A stretch of DNA of 36,552 bases from Thermoleophilia bacterium (GTDB lineage: Bacteria > Actinomycetota > Thermoleophilia > Gaiellales > JAICJC01): contig JAICJM010000013.1 in the NCBI GenBank assembly GCA_025928435.1, forward strand, positions 1 through 36,552, read 5' to 3'. The translations under genes and the position numbers were made by a program. Below the pieces are notes generated by a model, which worked only from the letters and a program-made list of their open reading frames with translations, was not told where the DNA came from and made no database searches. The stretch's first letter is position 1, and every line of letters starts with the position of its first letter. Positions 30,732-36,552 of the stretch are shown one piece after another.

Positions 30732-31552
30732 GCCGTCGGCGCCTGCTCGTCACCGGCGGCTCGGGGCACCTGGGCGGCGAGATCGTGCGCCGTGCGCGCG
30801 AGGCGGGGTGGGAGGCGGTCGGCACCTCGTACCGGACGCCCGGTCCGGCACGGCTGGACGTGCGCGACGCCGCGGGCGTGGAGGCCATGTTCGCGGATGT
30901 CGCCCCCGACTGTGTCGTGCATACCGCCTACCTCCAGGACGGGCCGGACGCGTGGGCGACGAACGTGGACGGCTCCGCGAACGTGGCGGCGACCGCCGCG
31001 GCGCGCAGCGCCCGGCTGATCCACCTCTCGACCGACCTCGTCTTCGACGGGCGGGCCGGGCGGCCCTATACCGAAGAGGACGCTGCCGGCCCCCTGCTCC
31101 AGTACGGCCGGTCGAAGGCGGCCGCCGAGGCGGCGGTGGCGGAGCGGTGTCCCGAGGCGACGATCGTGCGCACGTCGCTGGTCTACGGCGGCGAGGGCCT
31201 CTCCGGACACGAGCGGCGGATCCTCGACGTCGTCGACGGCCGGGCCGACCTGGCGTTCTTCACCGACGAGCTGCGCTGCCCGGTGCACGTCACCGACCTG
31301 GCGGATGCGTTGCTGCTGCTGGCGGACGTCGGACACGCCGGGCCGCTCCACCTGGCCGGGGCGGACGGCGTCAGCCGCTACGAGATGGCCTGCCTGGTCG
31401 CCGCGGCGAACGGCCGGAGGACGGCCCACCTGCGGACGACGACGAGCGCGGGCGTCGTCCCGGAGCGGCCACGCGACTGCCGGCTCGACTGCTCCCGGGC
31501 GGCCGCGCTCCTGGGCCGGCGGCTGCCTGGCATTCGCGAGGTGCTCGGGTAG
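30728..31552 (+). CDS. NAD(P)-dependent reductase of the RmlD / dTDP-4-dehydrorhamnose reductase type
   Basis: Extended short-chain dehydrogenase of the RmlD-like type; substrate unknown. 274 aa. Seen: GGSGHLG (residues 10-16), LDVRDAAGVEAMFADVAPDCVVHTAY, HLSTDLVFDG, and the catalytic YGRSK (Y126, K130), then a short C-terminal sugar-binding part. GTG 30728 overlaps the ribH stop, so it is the last gene of the rib transcript, although no other dTDP-rhamnose gene is nearby. It could act on a nucleotide sugar or another carbonyl; a riboflavin role is not supported by the motifs. Its TAG runs into palindrome copy 4. Confidence 0.85.
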   Translation: MSRRRLLVTGGSGHLGGEIVRRAREAGWEAVGTSYRTPGPARLDVRDAAGVEAMFADVAPDCVVHTAYLQDGPDAWATNVDGSANVAATAAARSARLIHLSTDLVFDGRAGRPYTEEDAAGPLLQYGRSKAAAEAAVAERCPEATIVRTSLVYGGEGLSGHERRILDVVDGRADLAFFTDELRCPVHVTDLADALLLLADVGHAGPLHLAGADGVSRYEMACLVAAANGRRTAHLRTTTSAGVVPERPRDCRLDCSRAAALLGRRLPGIREVLG

Positions 31553-31564
31553 GGGACTGTCCCC
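31552..31564. repeat. Single palindrome GGGGACTGTCCCC (copy 4, one arm only)
   Basis: One 13-nt arm identical to those at 4233 and 23179, with no partner arm. It begins on the last base of the reductase stop codon and covers the -35 position of the TACGAT promoter at 31577. Confidence 0.75.
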
Positions 31565-31576
31565 GCTGTGTCGGAG

Positions 31577-31582
31577 TACGAT
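31577..31582 (+). promoter_or_regulatory. -10 box TACGAT of the secreted-protein gene
   Basis: TACGAT ends 8 nt before the GTG at 31591. The -35 region coincides with palindrome copy 4. Confidence 0.45.
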
Positions 31583-31590
31583 GGTCGCGG

Positions 31591-32712
31591 GTGGGGCTCC
31601 GGTTCAGAATCTCGGGATGCGTCGCGGTGTCGCTGGCGTTCGCGGCCTCGTCGGCATCGACGGCCGCGGCCGCGCCGGCGACCGTCGCCGTCACCTCCAA
31701 GCCGGTCATCGCGCTCGCCGCGAATCAGGGGCGTGTCGCCTACCGCACCCACTTCACGGACGGTTCCGGCGGCGTGTGCAACTCGGTGCACGTGCTCCCG
31801 CTGCTCGGCGGCCGCGAGTCCGTGCCGGTGCGCTGCGCGCGCGGCGGACGGAACGATCACGGGCGCGGGGTCGCCCTGGGGTCGCACACGCTGGTCTACG
31901 ACGCCGTCGACGTCGAGCCGGAGAACGCGACCCACGACGAGGCCGAGACGACGCTCTGGCGGGTCGGCCGCAGCGGCAGGACGAAGCTCGCCATCGAGAG
32001 CTACGAGATCACCTGCTCCGGCTCGGGCATCGGCTCGTTCGCATACGGGGCGGGGACGGCGTTCACGCGCACGGTCATGACCGAGGTCGACCCTGCCATG
32101 TCGTGCCAGCTCGGATCGGGGGGCGGCCCGGGCGTCTCGCGGTTGACCGCCGCGAGCATGCGCTACGTCCCGGCGGGATCCAACACGGCGTCGACGCTCA
32201 CGGGCGCGCCCGGGGCGGCCCGCCTCGCCGCCAGGTGGCCGACGCTCGCCCTGGTGCCCCTGAGGCTGCCGCAGGCCATGGGGAACCGGGTCACACCTCC
32301 GGCCCGGGGCACCGCCGCGCTGCAGTCGTGGAACCTGCGCACCGGGACCCGGACCTGCACGGCCGCCGTCGCAGCCACGCCGGCCGCGGTGGCGACGAAC
32401 GGCGTCCAGATCGCCGCGATCGTGCCGGCGTCGCCGAGTCACCGGCTCGTCCGGATCTCGGCCGCCACCTGCGCCAGGCTCGGCTCGCGGCCGCTCGGCG
32501 GCAGCATCCCGCCGGCCCTGGCGATGGGGGCCCACGTCGCGGCCTGGGTGAGCGGCCGCACGATCATGACGCTCGACCTCGCGACGGGCCGTGTCACCCG
32601 GGTCTACCGCGCGATGCTCGTCCCGCACGGCCTCGCGATCAGCGACGGGCGGCTGGTGTGGTGGGTGAACGGCCGCCACGGCGGCCGCGTGCTGCGCCTC
32701 GCGCTGCGCTGA
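31591..32712 (+). CDS. Secreted protein of unknown function, beta-rich
   Basis: Not recognised. 373 aa. GTG 31591, backed by a -10 box 8 nt upstream, gives a Sec signal peptide: basic start (GLRFRISG), hydrophobic core (VAVSLAFAASSAS) and an Ala-rich cleavage site near residues 27-29 (STAAAA-P). The mature part has six Cys (in GVCNS, VRCAR, ITCSG, MSCQL, RTCTA, ATCAR), suggesting disulfides. It also has recurring short strands (VAYRTHF, HTLVYDAVD, LALVPLR, VAAWVSGRTIMTLDLATGRV, LVWWVNGRHGG) reminiscent of beta-propeller blades. Similar exported propeller-like proteins are, as I recall, common in Thermoleophilia. It converges on the minus-strand gene with 10 bp between. Confidence 0.8.
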   Translation: MGLRFRISGCVAVSLAFAASSASTAAAAPATVAVTSKPVIALAANQGRVAYRTHFTDGSGGVCNSVHVLPLLGGRESVPVRCARGGRNDHGRGVALGSHTLVYDAVDVEPENATHDEAETTLWRVGRSGRTKLAIESYEITCSGSGIGSFAYGAGTAFTRTVMTEVDPAMSCQLGSGGGPGVSRLTAASMRYVPAGSNTASTLTGAPGAARLAARWPTLALVPLRLPQAMGNRVTPPARGTAALQSWNLRTGTRTCTAAVAATPAAVATNGVQIAAIVPASPSHRLVRISAATCARLGSRPLGGSIPPALAMGAHVAAWVSGRTIMTLDLATGRVTRVYRAMLVPHGLAISDGRLVWWVNGRHGGRVLRLALR

Positions 32713-32722
32713 GCCGCCCGGG

Positions 32723-33421
32723 TCACGCGTATCCGATGACCACCCCGATGCGTCGGAGCAGCGCCGTCGTCTCCGGCGAGAGGACGCCGTCGCAACTGCC
32801 CTGGCGGGCGATGAACCGGCCCTCGTCCGCCTTGCCGGCGAGCCGGCGGAGCCCCTCCTCCGCCCCGGCGATGCGCGCAACGAGCTCGTCCAGCTGGGCG
32901 GTGAGCGGTGCGTAGCGGTCACGTCCTTCGATGAGCCACCAGCAATAGGGATCGACGTCCTCGAAAGCCTCGCCGACCTCGCGTCCGGCATCGTCCGGGA
33001 CGATCCCGGCGAGCGCGGACATCTCGTCGACCATCAGCCGCGTGCTGGTGAACCAGCGCGTCGCCGTGGACAGCGGCCGCGGCTCGGGCGTCCGGTCCGC
33101 ATGCAGGAGCCGTACGTGTCCCGGCGCGATTGCGGAGCGGGACATGACCCAGCCGTCGGGACCGGGCTCGATCGAGAGCCCCGGTGCATCGACCTCCCAG
33201 ACGTCCACGAGCGGATGCTGGCCGAAGCCCACGAAGAACTCGACGTCGTCGAGCGACTCGCACAGGAACACGGCCTCCAGCTCCGGGCCGTAGGACCTTC
33301 CGTCGAGCTGGCCGCTCGCGATCCCCGTGGTGATCGTCATCCTCCGCCAGTCCAGCCCGTGCTCGGCAATCGACGCCCGGTTCAGGCTGGACGAGACGTG
33401 CCAGAGCCGCCTTGGCGACAC
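32723..33421 (-). CDS. Uncharacterised 232-aa protein downstream of pdxH
   Basis: Not securely recognised. GTG 33421, 2 nt after the pdxH stop, gives MSPRRLWHVSSSLNRASIAEHG; a longer frame only reads through pdxH. The N-terminal ~110 residues (LWHVSSSLNRASIAEHGLDW, EAVFLCESLDDVEFFV, VDVWEVD) recall the general look of ADP-ribosyltransferase-fold proteins such as KptA or DarT, where an early H-x-T/S and an N-x-x-S-I-x-x-x-G-L helix occur; this is a weak resemblance. The C-terminal half (from about 120) is helical and charged, with no known motif. No signal peptide. It is the last gene of a minus-strand rpmB-pdxH operon. Confidence 0.75.
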   Translation of the reverse strand: MSPRRLWHVSSSLNRASIAEHGLDWRRMTITTGIASGQLDGRSYGPELEAVFLCESLDDVEFFVGFGQHPLVDVWEVDAPGLSIEPGPDGWVMSRSAIAPGHVRLLHADRTPEPRPLSTATRWFTSTRLMVDEMSALAGIVPDDAGREVGEAFEDVDPYCWWLIEGRDRYAPLTAQLDELVARIAGAEEGLRRLAGKADEGRFIARQGSCDGVLSPETTALLRRIGVVIGYA

Positions 33422-33423
33422 GG

Positions 33424-34029
33424 CTAGGGGCCGAGCCGCTCGACCGTCCAGATCTCGCCCTCGCGGCGGTACCGGAAGCGGTCGTGGAGGCGATCGTCGC
33501 CGTGCTGCCAGAACTCGAACCGCGAGGCGACCAGGCGCAGCCCGCCCCACTCGTCCGGGCGCGGGACGTCGCCGTCCGGGTGCCGGGACACGAGCTCGGC
33601 GACCGCGGCCTCGAGCACGTCGCGGCTCGCGACCGGGCGGCTCTGCGGCGATGCGGCCGCCGAGAGCCGGCTGCCCGGCGGGCGCGTGCGGAAGTAGGCA
33701 TCGGACTCGGCCGCGTCGATCCGGTGCACGACGCCCTCGACGCGCACCTGGCGCCCGAGCGGCGTCCAGTGGAAGAGCATCGCCGCCCGCGGGTTCTGGG
33801 CGATCTCCTGGCCCTTGCGGCTGAAGTAGTTCGTGTAGAAGACGAACCCGCGCTGGTCGAAGCCCTTCAGCAGCACCATCCGCGCCGACGGCGCTCCGGC
33901 CGTGGTGGCGGTCGCGAGCACCACCGCCTCCGGCGTGTCGACGGCGTCCGCGGCCTGGGTGTACCAGGCGGCGAACTGGCGCAGCGGGTCGGGGTCGAGG
34001 TCGGCTCGCCGCAGCGGCGGGCCGGTCAC
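33424..34029 (-). CDS. pdxH: Pyridoxamine 5'-phosphate oxidase
   Basis: FMN enzyme oxidising pyridoxine or pyridoxamine 5'-phosphate to PLP. 201 aa. Seen: the FMN/PLP-binding [39 protein letters not shown], and the C-terminal signature [19 protein letters not shown]...[12 protein letters not shown]...VERLGP, close to the E. coli PdxH pattern, so a true PdxH rather than a generic split-barrel flavoprotein. GTG 34029 overlaps the rpmB stop (GTGA). Its FMN cofactor comes from the riboflavin genes 3-8 kb away. Confidence 0.95.
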   Translation of the reverse strand: MTGPPLRRADLDPDPLRQFAAWYTQAADAVDTPEAVVLATATTAGAPSARMVLLKGFDQRGFVFYTNYFSRKGQEIAQNPRAAMLFHWTPLGRQVRVEGVVHRIDAAESDAYFRTRPPGSRLSAAASPQSRPVASRDVLEAAVAELVSRHPDGDVPRPDEWGGLRLVASRFEFWQHGDDRLHDRFRYRREGEIWTVERLGP

Positions 34030-34217
34030 ACCGCCTTCTGCACGCGGCCGCTCTTCAGGCAGCGGGTGCAGACGTACGCGCGAGTGGGCGAGCCGTTGAG
34101 CATGATCCGGATCCGCTGCAGGTTCGGGTTGAAGCGTCGCTTCGTCGCAACCATGGAATGGCTGCGGTTATGGCCGAACCCCGGCTTCTTGGCACAGATG
34201 GCGCACACTCTGGACAC
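34026..34217 (-). CDS. rpmB: Ribosomal protein L28, zinc-ribbon form
   Basis: 50S subunit protein. 63 aa from GTG 34217 ([20 protein letters not shown]), with [13 protein letters not shown] in the middle. Both CxxC pairs (CAIC and CTRC) are present, giving the zinc-binding C+ form rather than the Cys-free paralogue used under zinc limitation. The start at 34217 is preferred over a longer ATG at 34262 because it gives the standard N-terminus and follows a TATACT box by 8 nt. It is divergent from the Asp23 gene, the same neighbourhood as yloU-yloV in Firmicutes. Confidence 0.96.
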   Translation of the reverse strand: MSRVCAICAKKPGFGHNRSHSMVATKRRFNPNLQRIRIMLNGSPTRAYVCTRCLKSGRVQKAV

Positions 34218-34225
34218 GGCGGCGG

Positions 34226-34231
34226 AGTATA
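34226..34231 (-). promoter_or_regulatory. -10 box TATACT of the rpmB-pdxH operon
   Basis: On the minus strand TATACT, one base off the consensus TATAAT, ends 8 nt before the rpmB GTG. It is the best -10 match in the window, as expected for a ribosomal protein gene, and implies a leaderless transcript. Confidence 0.6.
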
Positions 34232-34291
34232 GATGATGAATTCGGCGCGCGGACGCAACCACGGGGGCCGAACGAGCGTCTGAACCGGTGC

Positions 34292-34675
34292 ATGGTGCGC
34301 ACGTCGGTCAGCGCCGCCGGATCGACCTCCGCCGCGGGCACGTCCGGCTCCGTCTCGTTCGCCGATGAGGTGATCGCCCAGATCGTCGGGCTGACGGTGC
34401 TGGAGTGCTACGGCGTCGTCGGCATGGCCGCGACCAGCCTCACCCGCGGCGTCGCCCACCTGCTCAGCCGCGACCGCCTGACCCAGGGCGTCAGCGTCCG
34501 CCGCGAGCCCGCCGGCCTGGCGATCGACCTCTACGTTGTGGTTGAGTTCGGCCTCAACCTTGCGGAGGTGGCCGCGAACCTGCGGTCGCGCGTGAAGTAC
34601 CAGGTGGAGAAGCTGACCGAGCTCGAGGTGGCCTCGCTGCAGATCCACATCCAGGGTGTGAAGCGCACGGCATGA
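34292..34675 (+). CDS. Asp23/Gls24 family envelope-associated protein
   Basis: 127 aa. Seen: [27 protein letters not shown] and the later [35 protein letters not shown]...[12 protein letters not shown], the full Asp23 (DUF322) pattern. The preceding ~20 residues are a Ser/Thr/Gly-rich tail. The family includes B. subtilis YloU and membrane-associated stress proteins; its molecular role is unclear. ATG 34292 is the first start in frame after the divergent rpmB promoter; no clear -10 box was found for it. Its TGA overlaps the ATG of the kinase fusion (ATGA), preserving the yloU-yloV pairing. Confidence 0.92.
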   Translation: MVRTSVSAAGSTSAAGTSGSVSFADEVIAQIVGLTVLECYGVVGMAATSLTRGVAHLLSRDRLTQGVSVRREPAGLAIDLYVVVEFGLNLAEVAANLRSRVKYQVEKLTELEVASLQIHIQGVKRTA

Positions 34676-36501
34676 GCGATGCCCATCGGATCGCGGTGGC
34701 GGCGGCGCGCGGCGCCGCGGCCGCCGTCGAGGCCAGCCGCGGCCGCCTGAACGACCTCAACGTGTATCCCGTCCCGGACGGCGACACCGGCTCGAACCTG
34801 GCCGACACGGCCCGCGAGCTCGTGACCGGCCTGGAGGCGGCGACGGCCGAGGGGCCGGCCGCCGTTGCGCTCGCGGCCAAGCGGGCGGTGCTGATGGGCG
34901 CGAGCGGCAACAGCGGCGCGATCCTGTCCCAGATCGTGGGCGGGTTCGCGGACGTGGCCGGCGCGGCCGGGGAGATCGATTCCCACGTGCTCGCGCGCGC
35001 CCTGCGGTCGGCCACGGACGCCGCCTACCGGCCGGTGCAGCAGCCGATCGAGGGGACGATGCTGACGGTCATCCGGGAGATGGCGGAGACGGCGGAGCGG
35101 CTGGCCGGGGGCGAGCTCGACGACGTGCTCGACGCCCTCCTCGAGGCGGGCGCCGAGGGGGTCGCCCGCACGCAGGGCATGCTGGCCGTCCTGCGCGACG
35201 CCGGGGTGGTCGACGCGGGCGCCGCCGGCCTGGTGGAATTCTGCCGGGGCGCGGTGGCCGGCGCGCGCGGCGAGCACATCCAGGCGCCGCTCGAGGCGAT
35301 CGAGCGCCCGCTCAGCTTCGAGGCCGTGCACCAGGAGGAGTCGCTGTTCCGCTACTGCACGTCCTTCCTGCTCGAGGGCGACGACATCGACCGCGACCGG
35401 CTCGAGTCCGAACTGCTCGCGATGGGCGACTGCCTGCTGGTCGTGGGGGAGGCGCCGATGTGCCGCGTGCACCTGCACACCGACGACCCCGGCGCGGCCC
35501 TGACGCGGGCCGTCGCGATGGGCAGCCTCGACCGGGTGGCGATCGCGAACATGCACGAGCAGACCCGCCGGCGCGAGGAGCGGCTGAGCGCGGCGCCGAC
35601 GCTCGTGGCGCTGCCCGGCGGGCGTGCCGACGAGGGCGGTCTGACCGCCGAGAACACGGCCGTGGTGCTCGACTCGACCGCCGATCTGCCGCACCCCGAG
35701 CGCGAGCACGCCAACTGGCGCATGGTGCCGCTGACGGTCCGCTTCGGCGACGAGCAGTTCGAGGACTGGCGCGGGATCGAGCCGGCGGAGTTCTACCGGC
35801 GGCTCCGCAACGGCGGCCCCCACCCGCAGACCGCGGCGCCCTCGCCGGGCGCCTACCTGCGCGCGTTCGAGGCCCTCTCGGGCTACGCCCACATCATCGT
35901 CCTGCCCGTCTCGTCGAAGGTCTCGGGAAGCGTGCAGGCGGCCCGGATCGCGGCCGAGGACCCGGCCTCCGGCGGCCGGGTGACGGTGCTCGACGGCCTC
36001 AGCGTCAGCGTCGGCACGGCGATGCTCGCCGACGGCGTCCAGCGGCTGCTCGAGGCCGGAACGACCGTCCAGGAGGTGACGGAGTGGGTCGAGTCGGCGC
36101 GCGACCGGCTCCGGCTCGTGATCTACGTTGACACGCTCGAGTATCTGCGCCGCGGCGGCCGCATCAGCCGCACGAGCAAGCTGGCGGGCAACGCGGTCGG
36201 CCTGCGGCCGCTGCTGACACTCCGCGACGGCGAGCTCGCCCTGTACCGGCGTGTCGTCGGCGGCCGGCGGCGGGCGCTGCGGGAGTTCGACCGCTTCCTG
36301 TGCGACCACGCGCCCCCCGATGCGGAGGTGCACGTGGCGCTCGCGCACGGCGCCGATCCGGCCGGGGCCGAGGAGGTGGCGCAGGCCGTGCGGCGGCTGC
36401 GCCCGAAGGCGCGGATCGAGCGCGTGTCCGAGCTCGGGGCGGTGGTCGGCACCCACGGCGGCCCCGGCACGCTCGGCCTGCTGGTGCTGGCGGAGCGTTG
36501 A
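34672..36501 (+). CDS. Fusion protein: DhaL/FakA-like kinase plus DegV/FakB fatty-acid-binding domain
   Basis: 609 aa. N-terminal DhaL domain: NVYPVPDGDTGSN with Mg-ATP ligands D36 and D38, and GASGNSGAILSQ (79-82 GNSG). A FakA-like middle region follows (GVVDAGAAGLVEF, SFEAVHQEESLFRYCTSFLLEGDDIDRDRLESEL, HLHTDDPGAAL) to about residue 305. From about 328 the protein becomes a complete DegV/EDD domain: VVLDSTADLP, TAAPSPGAYL, LPVSSKVSGSVQAARIA, YVDTLEYLRRGGRIS, VGTHGGPGTLGLLVL. In Firmicutes, FakA (YloV) phosphorylates fatty acid held by a separate DegV-type FakB; here the carrier seems to replace FakA's C-terminal domain. A self-contained fatty acid kinase is the likely role (inference). Confidence 0.92.
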   Translation: MSDAHRIAVAAARGAAAAVEASRGRLNDLNVYPVPDGDTGSNLADTARELVTGLEAATAEGPAAVALAAKRAVLMGASGNSGAILSQIVGGFADVAGAAGEIDSHVLARALRSATDAAYRPVQQPIEGTMLTVIREMAETAERLAGGELDDVLDALLEAGAEGVARTQGMLAVLRDAGVVDAGAAGLVEFCRGAVAGARGEHIQAPLEAIERPLSFEAVHQEESLFRYCTSFLLEGDDIDRDRLESELLAMGDCLLVVGEAPMCRVHLHTDDPGAALTRAVAMGSLDRVAIANMHEQTRRREERLSAAPTLVALPGGRADEGGLTAENTAVVLDSTADLPHPEREHANWRMVPLTVRFGDEQFEDWRGIEPAEFYRRLRNGGPHPQTAAPSPGAYLRAFEALSGYAHIIVLPVSSKVSGSVQAARIAAEDPASGGRVTVLDGLSVSVGTAMLADGVQRLLEAGTTVQEVTEWVESARDRLRLVIYVDTLEYLRRGGRISRTSKLAGNAVGLRPLLTLRDGELALYRRVVGGRRRALREFDRFLCDHAPPDAEVHVALAHGADPAGAEEVAQAVRRLRPKARIERVSELGAVVGTHGGPGTLGLLVLAER

Positions 36502-36552
36502 CGGTCCGGTTCGGGGGCGGGCCGGAGCCTGCCGACGGCTTCCCGGTCCCTC
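36498..36552 (+). CDS. Possible start of a downstream gene, cut by the window
   Basis: A TTG at 36498 overlaps the stop of the fusion gene (TTGA) and stays open to the window edge (TVRFGGGPEPADGFPVP). The downstream neighbour of this cluster in related bacteria is often recG, but 18 residues are too few to recognise it. Very uncertain. Confidence 0.2.
   Translation, partial: MTVRFGGGPEPADGFPVP

Noticed and set aside
31591..31640. Lipobox ISGC at the start of the secreted protein
   Set aside because: The Cys is at residue 10, before the hydrophobic core rather than after it, so it cannot be a lipoprotein site. A normal Sec signal peptide fits better.
32012..32030. Other long antisense or shifted frames, such as those opposite priA, dxr and the rib genes
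   Set aside because: All overlap genes with clear family motifs and read as Arg/Pro/Ala/Gly-rich noise.
1..36552. tRNA, rRNA or riboswitch genes
   Set aside because: Intergenic spaces are short and show no cloverleaf, T-box or riboswitch pattern that I could recognise; none can be supported by eye.

Overview
The window is a densely packed, very G+C-rich bacterial chromosome segment made almost entirely of housekeeping genes. Several traits point to a high-G+C Gram-positive (Actinomycetota), and by gene content and style I would guess class Thermoleophilia. Many genes have a TANNNT -10 box only 6-8 nt before an ATG/GTG (leaderless mRNAs), GTG starts are common, many neighbours overlap by 4 nt (GTGA/ATGA), the DAHP synthase is the type II kind, and L28 is a zinc-ribbon form. 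The class assignment is inference; no rRNA or tRNA is present to test it.

Layout. 1-5418: isoprenoid/envelope block: uppS (5' truncated by the window), cdsA, a 111-aa unknown, dxr, rseP, ispG. 5415-5929: two small divergent unknown genes and a strong hairpin. 5968-9393: dnaE, followed by a decayed GNAT acetyltransferase (9397-9812). 9832-13728: scpA-scpB-rluB, an FAD oxidoreductase and a metallophosphatase. 13725-14711: trpS on the minus strand. 14782-23147: a long coupled run of DAHP synthase, tyrA-ACT, aroA, cmk, plsC, der and priA. 23158-23239: palindromic repeats. 23275-26528: cysteine hydrolase, def, fmt, rsmB. 26555-31552: rpe, ribD, ribE, ribBA, ribH and a short-chain NAD(P) reductase. 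31591-32712: a secreted protein. 32723-34217 (minus): rpmB-pdxH-unknown operon. 34292-36501: Asp23/Gls24 protein and a DhaL-DegV fusion. The last 51 bp may begin another gene.

How the genes fit together. dxr and ispG are the second and penultimate MEP-pathway steps and uppS consumes the product. PlsC makes phosphatidic acid and CdsA activates it, and the DhaL-DegV fusion resembles a fatty acid kinase joined to its acyl-binding partner, so the window holds several steps of phospholipid synthesis. DAHP synthase, TyrA and AroA are shikimate/tyrosine enzymes. RibD, RibE, RibBA and RibH together with Rpe (ribulose-5-phosphate supply) form a riboflavin operon with no room for an FMN riboswitch. Def, Fmt and RsmB are the usual formyl-methionine/16S rRNA set.

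Most unusual items: the kinase-carrier fusion at 34672-36501, the recurring GGGGACTGTCCCC palindromes between genes, a perfect 14-bp palindrome abutting the -10 box of the DAHP synthase gene, the uncharacterised 232-aa protein at 32723-33421, and stop codons that double as -10 boxes. I see no CRISPR array, phage, defence island or clear new multigene system; the region reads mostly as core genome.
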